Part shown: positions 19,014-27,497 of the stretch, in pieces
Numbering within the stretch: position 1 is the stretch's first letter
Layout: each line of letters opens with the position of its first letter
Source of the DNA: Roseburia sp.
Lineage (GTDB): Bacteria > Bacteroidota > Bacteroidia > Bacteroidales > Bacteroidaceae
Direction: 5' to 3'
Assembly (NCBI GenBank): GCA_023665185.1
Contig: JAMPEL010000007.1
Location: 1 to 64,000 of the forward strand
Length of the DNA stretch: 64,000 bases
Program-made: the position numbers and the translations under genes
The notes under the pieces: generated by a model
Told to the model about the DNA's origin: nothing
What the model saw: only the letters and a program-made list of their open reading frames with translations
The model's database searches: none

Positions 19014-21173
19014 CTATTTCAGGAAATCGTCAAAGTATCTCGATATATGCTCTTCAAGATGCACACGGTCTGTTCCGAACATGTTGTGTCCGTCGCCCGG
19101 ATAAGTGAACAGGTCGGGATGTGTGCCCGCGTCAATGCTCGCGCGGATAAACGACAACGTGTGCTGCGGCACACAAGTAGGGTCGTTTCCGCCATATATA
19201 ATCAACAGGCGGCCCTTCAGGTTCTTCGCCTTGCCTATCAGACTGGTAGAGGCATAGCCCTCCGGATTGGCCTGAGGGGTGTCCATGTAGCGTTCACCGT
19301 ACATCACTTCATAGTATTTCCAGTCGATGACAGGGCCGCCTGCCACACCCACCTTGAACACATCGGGATAAGTGGTCATCAGACTGGTGGTCATATAACC
19401 GCCATAGCTCCATCCATGCACACCAAGACGGCCGCCATCAACGTATGGCAGCGATTTCAGGAACTCCACACCCTTAATCTGGTCTTTCATCTCCTCCACT
19501 CCGAGCTGGCGGAATGTAGCCTGCTCGAACTCCAGTCCACGGTGCTCGCTGCCCCGGTTGTCGAGACAGAACATGACATAGCCGTTCTGTGCCATCCATA
19601 TATCCAATGGTCTCACACCCCAATGACGGGAAGCATCGATGTTGTGGGCATGAGGACCGCCATATACATATACCACCGCCGGATATTTCTTTGTCGGATC
19701 AAAGTCGGTCGGAAGCACCAGACGGTAGTAAAGGTCTGTCACCCCGTCCGCTGCCTTTATTGTGCCAGTCTTCATCTCCGGCACCTTATAGTCGTCCCAC
19801 GGCTCGCGCGCTTCCAGAATGTTCAGAGCCTTTCTGCCGGCAGTCGGCACAATGTCTATACGGCGGGCGAAAGACGGTGACGAATAGTTGTCGTACAGAT
19901 ACTTGCCCGACGGCGCAAGCACAGGGTAATGCCATCCGTCCTTGCAGCCAAGAGCCGTGCGCCTGCCGTTCATGCCGACAGTCCATACCGACTTTCCTAT
20001 CACGTCAGCCTCGTTGCTTGTATAGACAACAGCCTTTTTCGCCTCGTCAAATCCGAGTACGTCAATCACCTCGTACTCGCCCTTAGTCAGCTGCGCCACA
20101 AGTTTGCAGTCCGTTCCCTTTCCAAGCTCATACAAGTAGATGTGGTTGTATCCGTCCTTACGTGTCTGATAGATGAAACGTTTCTCGTTCCACGGCAAGA
20201 AGCGTATAGGGTTCATCGGCTCCACATACTTCTCGTTCTTCTCCTCAAACAGCACACCGAGTTTCTTTCCTGTAGCGGCATCATATACCACCAGCTGCGC
20301 ATGATTCTGGTCGCGGTTCAGCTCAATCATATATATCTGCTTCTCGTCCGGACTCCATGCTATGTTTGTGAAATACCTGTCTGTAGGGTCACCGGCATCC
20401 AGATACACCGTGCCGCCCGTAGCCGGATTGTATATCCCCACCGTCACCTTATGGCTTGCCTCTCCTGCCATCGGATATTTGTCGGGGACAAGCGAGGCGC
20501 AACGGGTGGTTATGTCCACCTGAGGATAGTCGGCCACCATGCTTTGGTCCATTCTGTAGAATGCCAGCAGATTGCCTTTAGGACTCCAGAACGTGCCTTT
20601 GCTGATGCCGAACTCATCGCGGTGTACGCTCTCGCCATACACTATGTCATGACAGCCGTCGGTGCTGACAGCCTTTTCCTGCCCGTCGGCAGTGGTGACA
20701 TACAGATTGTGGTCGATTACGTATGCCGCGTTTCTCGAAACCGCGTTCCAGTCCATGCCTGTCGCGTCGGAGGCTATCGGCTGTCTCCACTCCACTTTCT
20801 TCGCTTTCCAATCAATTAGCATACGCTCCTCCGGAGTGGAAAGCATCACCAATGTCCTGCCAGAATAAGGGAACTGCGCATAGTAGAGGTACAGGAAAGT
20901 CTCCTCACCTGCCACATCATTTATCTCATCGAGCGTGAAGAGTGTTTTCTTCTTGCCGGATGCCTTGTCTACAATGGAGCATTCCTCCATATCGAGTTGT
21001 ACACATTCATCGCCCCACCACTCCAGATACATAGTCTCAGGGTATAGATTGCGATAGGTCGCCCCACCGGGAACGAGGTCGTCAATCGTAAAAAGTTTAG
21101 TTCCTTGTGCCATTGTCATTGTCGAAAATGCCGTGAGCAGTATCGCTGCCACAGTCCTTATACGTCCTCTCAT
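19014..21173 (-). CDS. Dipeptidyl peptidase IV-type serine peptidase (S9B)
   Basis: A secreted prolyl oligopeptidase-family enzyme, 719 residues from the ATG at 21173. The signal peptide ends TMTMA|Q, again with Gln at +1. An N-terminal beta-propeller (about 40-480; e.g. WSPDEKQIYMIELNR) precedes the alpha/beta-hydrolase domain with the nucleophile in GWSYGGYMT (Ser589), Asp664 in GGNDPT and His696 in GDGHNM. Such enzymes remove X-Pro or X-Ala dipeptides from peptides in the periplasm; asaccharolytic Bacteroidales use them for peptide uptake. An upstream ATG at 21221 lies inside the -7 promoter box and is therefore rejected. Confidence 0.92.
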   Translation of the reverse strand: MRGRIRTVAAILLTAFSTMTMAQGTKLFTIDDLVPGGATYRNLYPETMYLEWWGDECVQLDMEECSIVDKASGKKKTLFTLDEINDVAGEETFLYLYYAQFPYSGRTLVMLSTPEERMLIDWKAKKVEWRQPIASDATGMDWNAVSRNAAYVIDHNLYVTTADGQEKAVSTDGCHDIVYGESVHRDEFGISKGTFWSPKGNLLAFYRMDQSMVADYPQVDITTRCASLVPDKYPMAGEASHKVTVGIYNPATGGTVYLDAGDPTDRYFTNIAWSPDEKQIYMIELNRDQNHAQLVVYDAATGKKLGVLFEEKNEKYVEPMNPIRFLPWNEKRFIYQTRKDGYNHIYLYELGKGTDCKLVAQLTKGEYEVIDVLGFDEAKKAVVYTSNEADVIGKSVWTVGMNGRRTALGCKDGWHYPVLAPSGKYLYDNYSSPSFARRIDIVPTAGRKALNILEAREPWDDYKVPEMKTGTIKAADGVTDLYYRLVLPTDFDPTKKYPAVVYVYGGPHAHNIDASRHWGVRPLDIWMAQNGYVMFCLDNRGSEHRGLEFEQATFRQLGVEEMKDQIKGVEFLKSLPYVDGGRLGVHGWSYGGYMTTSLMTTYPDVFKVGVAGGPVIDWKYYEVMYGERYMDTPQANPEGYASTSLIGKAKNLKGRLLIIYGGNDPTCVPQHTLSFIRASIDAGTHPDLFTYPGDGHNMFGTDRVHLEEHISRYFDDFLK

Positions 21174-21210
21174 TGTTGTTGATAATGTCTTGATGTTGTT
21201 GATAATGTTG

Positions 21211-21218
21211 CAAAGATA
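21211..21218 (-). promoter_or_regulatory. -7 promoter element of the DPP4-purD operon
   Basis: TATCTTTG on the minus strand, 38 bp before the chosen start. The sequence after it contains two copies of the triplet-rich ACATTATCAACAACA, an A/C-rich leader. Confidence 0.65.
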
Positions 21219-21501
21219 CATCTTTTAGGCGAGTTCGGAAATAAGATTGATTATTCTCCGTTGGCTTCCGCACCCGATTTTTCTCAAAATCAAGCCGCTG
21301 ACAGCCGCAAGAGGGTGTGTTTTCCATCATTTACGGTTTTACACAAATGCCCGCGCTCATTTCGGACACGTCCAAGTGGTGTCCAAAGCGCATAATGTAC
21401 GGTAGCGGAAAAGTCATCGCCAATCCTGTTTTTCGCCCTGCCACCCCTCCATCCCGTCTCTCTTTGTTCTTGAATCTGTCTACCTCCGTAACATAATAAA
21501 A

Positions 21502-22135
21502 TTATGATAAGTCCCCCAAAAATCAGGCGGAACGATTTTAAGATTTCAGGGCTAAAATGTTTTCAATTGTTATTTGAGATTTTGGAGTGCAAAGATAAGT
21601 TGTTGATAATCAATAAAATGCTATTCTTCAAAAATAGGGCGGTTTTTGATGAAAAACGGAGAGTTCAAACCCAAATAGGGAGTGCTGATAATCAGAGAGT
21701 TATGAAAATCCGGGCTTAAAACCGTCATTTTTCGGGTTCAAAATCCATTTTTGTTTTTCGGAGCATGGGAAAGTTGGTTGCGGCCTTTTTGAGGAAGTGA
21801 TTCGGGAAAATGCCCGATTTTGGCCCGAAAAAAGGGCTTTGAAAATTTTGTGCGCCTTGAAAATAAATTTTGTGCGCCTCGCGAAAAAAACCAGTGTGCC
21901 TTAGAAATAAATTTTCAGCACCTTGCAATTTTGGACTTTTGTGGGCTTTTGGGCGAAAAAGGTGTGTTTGGGGTTGGATTTATATATCTTTTAGTCGGGT
22001 GGATTGTTCTATTTATCCGCTTGAATTTTGAGGGTTAGAAGTCGCTGTAGAATCGCGTTTTTGCAACCGAGGTAAGGTTCGGTTCATTTTGAGGCGATTC
22101 TACGAGGGTTTGAATTTTAACATTTCAAGTCGCGA
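21502..22135 (-). repeat. Dispersed non-coding repeat, copy B
   Basis: Copy in reverse orientation. The entry hairpin GTAGAATCGC/GCGATTCTAC lies near 22047-22105 and the 44-bp units near 21840-21925. B and D form a subgroup: both enter with TTGAAATGTTAAAAT and end with TTAAAATCG...GGACTTAyCATAA, and neither is joined to the palindrome. On the minus strand the right part holds CAACAACT-TATCTTTG (21590-21597), which looks like a -7 box pointing toward the DPP4 gene. The remaining sequence from 21222 to 21501 shows no gene. Confidence 0.8.
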
Positions 22136-22392
22136 AAATGTGTGCAAAAAGTATGATAAGTGCCCTGTTGAAAACGGTGTCTCAAACAAATATATTTATG
22201 TGGCTACCACACCGTCATAGTACTATGCAAAAAAGACTGTTTGTTTGCCCCACCCTCGACAGCCATGCACCAACTGCCACAACCGCCAACACCCACATTC
22301 CAAAGCACAAGCACGAGTATTTCCCCAAAACATCCTGAAAATTTTTCTCACTATAAATCAACAACTTACAAACTAAAAATCAGATTTTTACA

Positions 22393-22451
22393 TTAAAATC
22401 GGAACAAATATTCAAATGAAAAATCTTGCGTTACTATTCATCATATCTTTG
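22393..22451 (+). promoter_or_regulatory. Promoter of effector cassette 1, with shared upstream element
   Basis: A -7 TATCTTTG (22444-22451) is preceded by a 36-bp element (22393-22428) beginning TTAAAATCGGAACAAA and ending TGAAAAATCTTG. The same element, at identical distance from its -7 box, lies before the sugar operon at 27330-27388. Between element and -7 box the two sequences differ, so the conserved part is likely an activator site or an extended -33 region. Confidence 0.7.
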
Positions 22452-22478
22452 CATCGAAATCAAAACAACACAACATAT

Positions 22479-22595
22479 ATGACAAAACAAAAAAACTCAC
22501 ATATTTGGAGGATGAGTCCCCGAGAAAGCAGGAGCATATCCGCCGCTTATATTATAATAAGGAATACGTATCAACACAATAAAGAAGTCAGCTGA
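22479..22595 (+). CDS. Possible 38-residue small ORF (first of a chain)
   Basis: ATG at 22479 opens MTKQKNSHIWRMSPRESRSI..., a basic 38-residue frame ending TGA one base before the next ATG at 22597. In cassette 2 only the last codons before the stop are conserved (AGCTGA-n-ATG). It may be a leader peptide that controls translation of the next frame rather than a stable protein. No family recognised. Confidence 0.35.
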   Translation: MTKQKNSHIWRMSPRESRSISAAYIIIRNTYQHNKEVS

Positions 22596-22596
22596 C

Positions 22597-22701
22597 ATGA
22601 ACAGGATTAGTAGAACCAACAACCAAGCAAGAAGTCCGCCGCCATACACGGTGGCATCCACAAACAACACTCACAAAAATTGGTTGAAACAAAAAGAATG
22701 A
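22597..22701 (+). CDS. Small ORF, 34 residues, coupled to the next frame
   Basis: Begins MNRISRTNNQARSPPPYTVA. The start and the RT..(Q/D).RSPP pattern match the first half of the single ORF at 31533 in cassette 2 (MNKYCRTYQDTRSPPHCTY). The stop overlaps the next start as ATGA (22698-22701), the usual arrangement for translational coupling. In cassette 1 the ancestral single frame appears split in two. Function unknown. Confidence 0.45.
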   Translation: MNRISRTNNQARSPPPYTVASTNNTHKNWLKQKE

Positions 22702-22784
22702 AAATGAGCAGAAAAATCAAAGTCGTTCTTCTCGCCATAAAGATTATTGTGGTGGCTATAAAGAAGTATAAGAACAGAGTATGA
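22698..22784 (+). CDS. Lysine-rich hydrophobic 28-residue peptide
   Basis: Reads MKMSRKIKVVLLAIKIIVVA followed by a basic tail IKKYKNRV. One hydrophobic helix is flanked and interrupted by lysines, so the peptide would be strongly cationic and membrane-active or membrane-bound. The core KVVLLAIKIIVVAIKK is conserved in cassette 2 as KVAILAIKIIMATIKK, which supports coding. It ends 69 bp before the effector start, just before a conserved hairpin. Candidates: an antibacterial peptide or small membrane toxin, an export or regulatory helper of the effector, or a leader peptide. Confidence 0.5.
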   Translation: MKMSRKIKVVLLAIKIIVVAIKKYKNRV

Positions 22785-22794
22785 ACCATGAGCG

Positions 22795-22823
22795 GGCAAG
22801 CCGGTGTGCGCAGCCGGCTTGCC
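22795..22823 (+). promoter_or_regulatory. Conserved hairpin before effector 1
   Basis: GGCAAGCCGG (22795-22804) pairs perfectly with CCGGCTTGCC (22814-22823) over a nine-base loop, 29 bp before the effector ATG. The same structure with identical loop and spacing lies before effector 2 (31695-31723). It could block or pace translation or act as a partial terminator (followed by an A-rich, not T-rich, stretch). Confidence 0.65.
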
Positions 22824-22852
22824 AGCCCCCAAAAAGAAAAAACAGAATTATT

Positions 22853-23737
22853 ATGACAACAATTAAAAGATACAACAGCGCGAAGCCCGCAAGCTATGCG
22901 GCAAGCGCACAAAGCAACAGCAATTCACCGAAAGGAAGTATAGACAACCCATACACCCTAACCGAGTTCTACGATTACGAGAACGGCGCATGGCCCGGAG
23001 GATATGTGGAGGGACTTGGATATGTGCCGCCAGACACCGTTATTTGGGGTTCGCAAAGCAGTTCATCCGACCCTGACTCATGGGGCAGCGACATTTCTGA
23101 CCCGTGGGGTAGTGACACCTCCGACCTCTGGGGTTCTGACGGAAGCAGCAGCAATCCGGGAAACACCGGCGGAGGCGGTGGTGGAGGCACTACCGGAGGC
23201 GGAAGACCCGGAGGAACGACAAGTGGGAATAATACAACCAATAAAAATCCAGTTGCAGATGTCTTGTCAGTCTCTCAGTTCAGACCCTTCCAAGACAACG
23301 AACCACGCGGATGCTTTAGAAGATGTCAGGAGATGTTGGCTTCTGCTAATTGCAGTCTCAATGACGGTGAAATAGCGATGGCAAATTATGACTCAAACGG
23401 ACGGGCCACAACTCCCACCTCAAGTGCCCCAGAAGGAATATCCTATATTGAGAGTCAATTAAATCAAAAACACCCTGTCATTGTTTCAGTTGATTATAAA
23501 GAAGGCACATCTATGGGAAGTGGCAAATCAGACCAAGCAGGCGACCATTTTGTTATAATAGTTGGAGGATGTTCTTCCGAAGGATTTCATTATTATGATC
23601 CAGGGACACGAGATTCTGACAATGGAACGAGCCCAAATAATATGTTTTTATATGAAAACGGATTGCTAATAGATACATCCGTAATTGTAGGGAAAGATTA
23701 TAAATATATTGTAACAGGCATTAGGACAAATAAATAA
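22853..23737 (+). CDS. Modular effector-like protein with papain/C39-like peptidase domain
   Basis: 294 residues from the ATG at 22853, the start shared with its paralogue at 31753. Module 1 (1-125): MTTIKRYNSAKPASYAAS, a WPGGYVEGLGYVPP motif (47-60), three WGSD repeats in a Ser/Asp-rich stretch (70-100) and a Gly-rich linker (104-121). It is almost identical to the paralogue, also in DNA. Module 2 (about 140-294) is unrelated to the paralogue: Cys154 or Cys158 in RGCFRRC, His232 in DHFVIIVGG and Asp249 in YYDPGT fit a papain-like C39-type peptidase or amidase. There is no Sec signal. Neighbours with signal peptides could be immunity proteins for a periplasmic activity. Export route unknown; a type VI or other contact system is possible, but no such genes are in the window. 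Confidence 0.65.
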   Translation: MTTIKRYNSAKPASYAASAQSNSNSPKGSIDNPYTLTEFYDYENGAWPGGYVEGLGYVPPDTVIWGSQSSSSDPDSWGSDISDPWGSDTSDLWGSDGSSSNPGNTGGGGGGGTTGGGRPGGTTSGNNTTNKNPVADVLSVSQFRPFQDNEPRGCFRRCQEMLASANCSLNDGEIAMANYDSNGRATTPTSSAPEGISYIESQLNQKHPVIVSVDYKEGTSMGSGKSDQAGDHFVIIVGGCSSEGFHYYDPGTRDSDNGTSPNNMFLYENGLLIDTSVIVGKDYKYIVTGIRTNK

Positions 23738-23755
23738 ATCCTCTTTACATGAAAG

Positions 23756-23792
23756 GAGTGCGCAAATGAAAACGATTTTGCGCACTCTTTTC
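23756..23792 (+). terminator. Intrinsic terminator after effector 1
   Basis: GAGTGCGCAAA (23756-23766) pairs with TTTGCGCACTC (23777-23787), followed by TTTTC. It separates the effector from the downstream putative immunity genes, which have their own promoter. Confidence 0.85.
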
Positions 23793-23822
23793 TATTTGCT
23801 TTCCACAAAAAGGCTCGAAAGA

Positions 23823-23853
23823 TTTGCGACAAGAAAACTATTGATTATATTTG
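23823..23853 (+). promoter_or_regulatory. Promoter of the putative immunity array 1
   Basis: TTTG (23823-23826) and TATATTTG (23846-23853) separated by 19 bp, a full Bacteroidetes consensus, 19 bp before the next ATG. Independent expression of downstream genes fits an immunity role. Confidence 0.75.
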
Positions 23854-23872
23854 CGACATAAAAACCACTATT

Positions 23873-25072
23873 ATGAAAACAACCGTAATATATGTATGCG
23901 CCATCCTCTTTCTTTTCTCATTGAAAATTCAGAGCAGGGCTATTCCACACACACAAGGCAATGACTCAACACCTCTTTTCCAAGCGTTCCTGAACGAATT
24001 TGCCACATACGGGAAAGAAAAGATTGATTCCGCCACATTCGGACACAAATTTTTTGACTCTCAGGTAGACAAAGAGAAATATGAGGCGTTCCTCCCCAAA
24101 AATTCCAATTGCCTTTGTCTGGAAGATGACGTCCTCTGGCAGGCTGGGAGCATGATACAGAAAGGAGACATTATCGCGGTATTTCTAAAAAGGCACTGCT
24201 TTGAGGACGAATATGAGTCATACTGCGACTATATGGTAATTACATATACCCGAGAGGGGAAGCTGACAGACTACAGGTCGGTTGGACGCTCAGGCAGATT
24301 GTACGAATGCAGCATTGAAGGCGACACGCGCAATATAAGCATGACATCGGTATGTGGCGACCTGCTCAACAAGGAACAGCTGAGAGACTACGGGGATTTG
24401 ATATATGCAATGACAAAGAAGAAGTTCACGGTTTCCAAAGAGGGGAAGATAAAGGAAAAGGCCATCGGAAAGCAATGGATAAAATCCGTGGTGCAAAAGG
24501 ACGGGATAGTAAGAAAAGTGGAGTTTGAGGATTATGTTAATCTTTTCCTCCCATTGGAAGGCGACAAGATACCAGACGAGTGGCAGAGCAAAACACCATA
24601 CAAGGAATTGGAATACAGTTATGCCAAAACATTCATCCCCGACAGTGCCGACTGCAATTGTGAGAGGAGAAACCTGCTTTGGCATCCGTGTTTTAAACAG
24701 GAACGCAACGATTTCATTGCTGTTTTCTTGCATAAGCTCTGTGATTTGCCCAAAGAAGGATGTATGTATACAGACTACCTCATCATCACCTACTCTAAAG
24801 ACGGGACGGTGATAGACATGCAACGCATCGTACGCCGAGGGGATTTATGGGAGGCGTACATAGACGAATCATCGACAGCATCGTCCATTCTTGTCAAGCA
24901 GGGGTTTATAGATGAAAAGAGTATAGATGCCAGACTGCATGTATTGCCCATAGATGTTATTGTAACCCAATACGACATCACTCCGGACGGGAAAATACAC
25001 CAGAAAACAGTCGGGACATATCATTCGACCTGCCATCTTGCCGATTACGGATACAGGTTTGTTTTTGAATAA
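23873..25072 (+). CDS. Secreted two-repeat protein, putative immunity protein (copy 1)
   Basis: 399 residues with a Sec signal (hydrophobic 4-19, SRA near 21-23). The mature protein has an internal duplication: segment one (about 76-150) has CLCLEDDVLW...IIAVFLKRHC...CDYMVITYTREGKLTDYRSVGRSGRLYE, and segment two (about 258-335) has CNCERRNLLW...FIAVFLHKLC...TDYLIITYSKDGTVIDMQRIVRRGDLWE. Paired cysteines suggest disulfides in the periplasm. No enzyme motif. A second copy at 34705 differs by only two residues (Ala10/Thr10 and Leu393/His393), so a recent duplication or gene conversion kept it. Its position behind a predicted wall-active effector suggests immunity; this is inference. Confidence 0.6.
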   Translation: MKTTVIYVCAILFLFSLKIQSRAIPHTQGNDSTPLFQAFLNEFATYGKEKIDSATFGHKFFDSQVDKEKYEAFLPKNSNCLCLEDDVLWQAGSMIQKGDIIAVFLKRHCFEDEYESYCDYMVITYTREGKLTDYRSVGRSGRLYECSIEGDTRNISMTSVCGDLLNKEQLRDYGDLIYAMTKKKFTVSKEGKIKEKAIGKQWIKSVVQKDGIVRKVEFEDYVNLFLPLEGDKIPDEWQSKTPYKELEYSYAKTFIPDSADCNCERRNLLWHPCFKQERNDFIAVFLHKLCDLPKEGCMYTDYLIITYSKDGTVIDMQRIVRRGDLWEAYIDESSTASSILVKQGFIDEKSIDARLHVLPIDVIVTQYDITPDGKIHQKTVGTYHSTCHLADYGYRFVFE

Positions 25073-25137
25073 CACATGGATACGGGATAAGACTCAGGCG
25101 ATTCCATCCTTCACGACCAATCTAAAATCAGAACATT

Positions 25138-26184
25138 ATGAAAACCAGCACTTTCTATTGTGCCATATTGACAGCTCTCATTGGTATAGGATGCAACCAT
25201 ACAAACAAGGAAACTGCTATTTCCGAGACTAAAAAAGAGATAAAACCTACTGCACCATCCGCCACATCGCCAAAGCAGGAAGCAGCGAAAGACAGTGTGA
25301 AAACCACAATATATGAGTACGACAGCAACATAGTCAAATATATCAAGTTTCCCGTCTCCAATGCTCAAGACTCCATTCCTTTAGATGTTGGCTCTTTTCT
25401 CTGCGGATTTGAGGTGGACGAGGACAGCCTTATGTACTTTGTCGGTGAGAATCCCTTGCAGGTGGCATGTTTCAATCAGGCGCGGACGATGCTCTACAGG
25501 CGCGTGATAGAGGGACACGAGACGGAATATGACATGATGTGTATGCGCAACGACAGCATATATATCGTGGACGAAATACATCATACGCTGCTGAGAATGC
25601 ACAAGGACGGAACGGGAAGCGTGGAAGAAATGCTGCTGGCGGATGACTCCATCAGACAGTGCAAGTTCCTTGACAACTGTTTCATGGCATACCGAGAGGA
25701 AGGAGAAATCAGCCTTGACGAGCTGTCAGAGAACAAATGGAATCAGAAGACATACGACTATGCGGCGAACCTGCTTGACGAGAGAACCATTACGTTAACT
25801 CATCTGGACACACTGCTGACAGACGCCCCTATCAAGTCTATAGACCTCAACGAAGAAGGGGCACTATGGTATTACCACAACTATCTTGGAGAATATAAGG
25901 GATTATATCTTTACAAAGGTGTACAATGGTTGAGTGACGGAAAATATAATTGGGAATTAAGGCTGCACGATAAAGAGGGAAACATCATATATAAACGTCG
26001 GATACCCGACAACGTAATTCCGGGTAATGTAACATGCTATAAAAGGCGGGAATGGGGATATCTTCATTTCCCTGACCATGAAATTGTGCGCAATGATAAA
26101 CTATATTTGTCAGGATATGTATGGCAAACAGATACTTTTATCATAACCTGCATAGACCTTGCGGTGGCATTCCCTGATTTATAA
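25138..26184 (+). CDS. Propeller-like lipoprotein, putative immunity protein
   Basis: 348 residues, lipobox LIGIGC with acylated Cys19. After a Lys/Thr/Pro linker (20-55) comes a beta-rich domain with repeating strands such as DSLMYFVGENPLQVACFNQ and DSIYIVDEIHHTLLRMHKDG, resembling a six-bladed propeller of the kind common in Bacteroidales lipoproteins. The paralogue at 32856 shares long identical stretches (about residues 90-240) while the last 100 residues diverge. The signal-linker segment is reused in the lipoprotein at 33973. No catalytic residues seen. Confidence 0.6.
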   Translation: MKTSTFYCAILTALIGIGCNHTNKETAISETKKEIKPTAPSATSPKQEAAKDSVKTTIYEYDSNIVKYIKFPVSNAQDSIPLDVGSFLCGFEVDEDSLMYFVGENPLQVACFNQARTMLYRRVIEGHETEYDMMCMRNDSIYIVDEIHHTLLRMHKDGTGSVEEMLLADDSIRQCKFLDNCFMAYREEGEISLDELSENKWNQKTYDYAANLLDERTITLTHLDTLLTDAPIKSIDLNEEGALWYYHNYLGEYKGLYLYKGVQWLSDGKYNWELRLHDKEGNIIYKRRIPDNVIPGNVTCYKRREWGYLHFPDHEIVRNDKLYLSGYVWQTDTFIITCIDLAVAFPDL

Positions 26185-26233
26185 GGCAACAATATAAAAA
26201 CATTTCTTATACCAAATAGAATCAATACACGCA

Positions 26234-27098
26234 ATGAAAAAAATCATTATCCTCACCCTGCTGATTGGCGTCATACTGAATATTCACGCACAAAAAGCGG
26301 ATACGCACCACCCTGTTCCATCTGCCACAGAAAGAATCACGGATTTTTATCACAAATGGTTGCATGATGACACCAGCGGACAACGCGCCTCACTGGAAGA
26401 CGAATACCTGACTTCCGAAATGAGAAGAAAATGGAGACGTATAGCCACGGTGTACGGATGCGACCCGTTTTTGCGGGCACAGGACTATACGGAATATACG
26501 GCAAAGAGCCTGCAATGCACACATTAGAAGGTGACTGGTATTGTGTGTCATTCAGTCATGAGGAGAACGCGTCAAGGACACAAATTCCCCTAAAGGTCAC
26601 AACGAAGGGGGGGGACAAGGAAAGATACGTATCGCATACGTGGTGCCGGAATGGGGAGGATTCCAGTATGGAGATTCGTTGTTACAGCAGAAAACCGCAT
26701 CCAAGGAGATTGTGAGCAAAGCCAGCAAGTGTGACGCGGAGACATTCATAAAGTCTTTCTACCAACAGTACACCGGCATATATGCAAGGATGGACTACGC
26801 TATGGAACAGGATTTGAAAGAGCTTAGAGAACAACACTGCACACCGGAGTTGAATGTCAGGTTCAAGGAAGCCGCCGATTTCAACAAGGAAGATTGTGGC
26901 AGTGACAGCTATGACCTGCTGGTAAACAATTTCGACTTTGATGTCTTTTGGTGCAAAAGTCTTGTAATCGAGGCGACAGGAAAAGACACATTCAACGTTT
27001 CGTACAAATACAGTCCGAATGATACTTTCAGCACATCTTTCCAAGTCAAGGTTTGCGAGAAGAACGGATATTATAAAATAGAGGACATCATTTTATAA
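26234..27098 (+). pseudogene. Frameshifted DUF3828-like secreted protein
   Basis: Three overlapping frames make up one protein of about 288 residues: 26234 to about 26515 (signal peptide ending IHA|Q, then ATERITDFYHKWLHDD...), about 26515-26610 (LEGDWYCVSFSHEEN...), and about 26610-27098 (GQGKIRIAYVVPEWGG, then FIKSFYQQYTGIYARMD...YYKIEDIIL). Both halves look like DUF3828 domains (helical start, CTPEL, and a terminal KIEDII strand). The second shift lies at a run of eight G (26607-26614); the first lies near 26505-26525. The gene is therefore either dead, carries sequencing errors, or is switched by slippage in the G-run. The first frame ends at the TAG at 26525-26527. Confidence 0.6.
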
Positions 27099-27165
27099 AG
27101 TGTCCGGCCTCGAACAATAGATTGCCCGACATGTCTCAACCTTAATAATTGGGTCGGAATAATTG

Positions 27166-27200
27166 CAGGCTCCTTTGTCGTAATGCGGCAAAGGAGCCTG
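27166..27200. repeat. Short palindrome CAGGCTCC...GGAGCCTG
   Basis: CAGGCTCCTTTGTCG (27166-27180) pairs with CGGCAAAGGAGCCTG (27186-27200) over a five-base loop. It can act as terminator for the gene before it. A sister with the same CAGGCTCCyTTGTCG arm lies at 45807-45844, and the tips resemble those of the 150-bp palindromic element. The rest of the 27099-27497 gap is AT-rich and holds the promoter below. Confidence 0.6.
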
Positions 27201-27329
27201 TTGAATTATATGATGATGCCCCATACATTCATCCCGGATTTGTCAGGAAACTGTTAATAGTCAAATTAAGGCTGCATAAATTTCTCTTTGTAAATCAATC
27301 TGTTACAATAAAAGTATCTTTTATTTCAG

Positions 27330-27388
27330 TTAAAATCAGAACAAAGTTTCATCTGAAAAATCTTGTGTATGCAAATGCCATAACTTTG
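27330..27388 (+). promoter_or_regulatory. Promoter of the sugar operon, sharing the effector 1 element
   Basis: TTAAAATCAGAACAAA begins the element at 27330, which ends TGAAAAATCTTG at 27365; the -7 box TAACTTTG lies at 27381-27388. It matches the effector 1 promoter (22393-22451) at about 31 of 36 element positions with identical spacing. The leader to the first gene is about 100 bases. Confidence 0.7.
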
Positions 27389-27497
27389 TATTGTGATAAA
27401 GGAAATCGGGTGCGCAACGATTTACGAATCATTCAATTGCATATAACCGCAATTGTAAGACAACAGAATTACCAAGCATTTACAAAGAAGAGATTTC

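Noticed and set aside
21174..21221. Upstream start at 21221 for the DPP4 gene
   Set aside because: That ATG lies next to and partly inside the TATCTTTG box; the signal peptide starts properly at 21173.
22781..22852. Extended N terminus of effector 1 beginning at 22781
   Set aside because: The extension covers the conserved hairpin and does not exist as an open frame in cassette 2, whose match begins at MTTIKRY.
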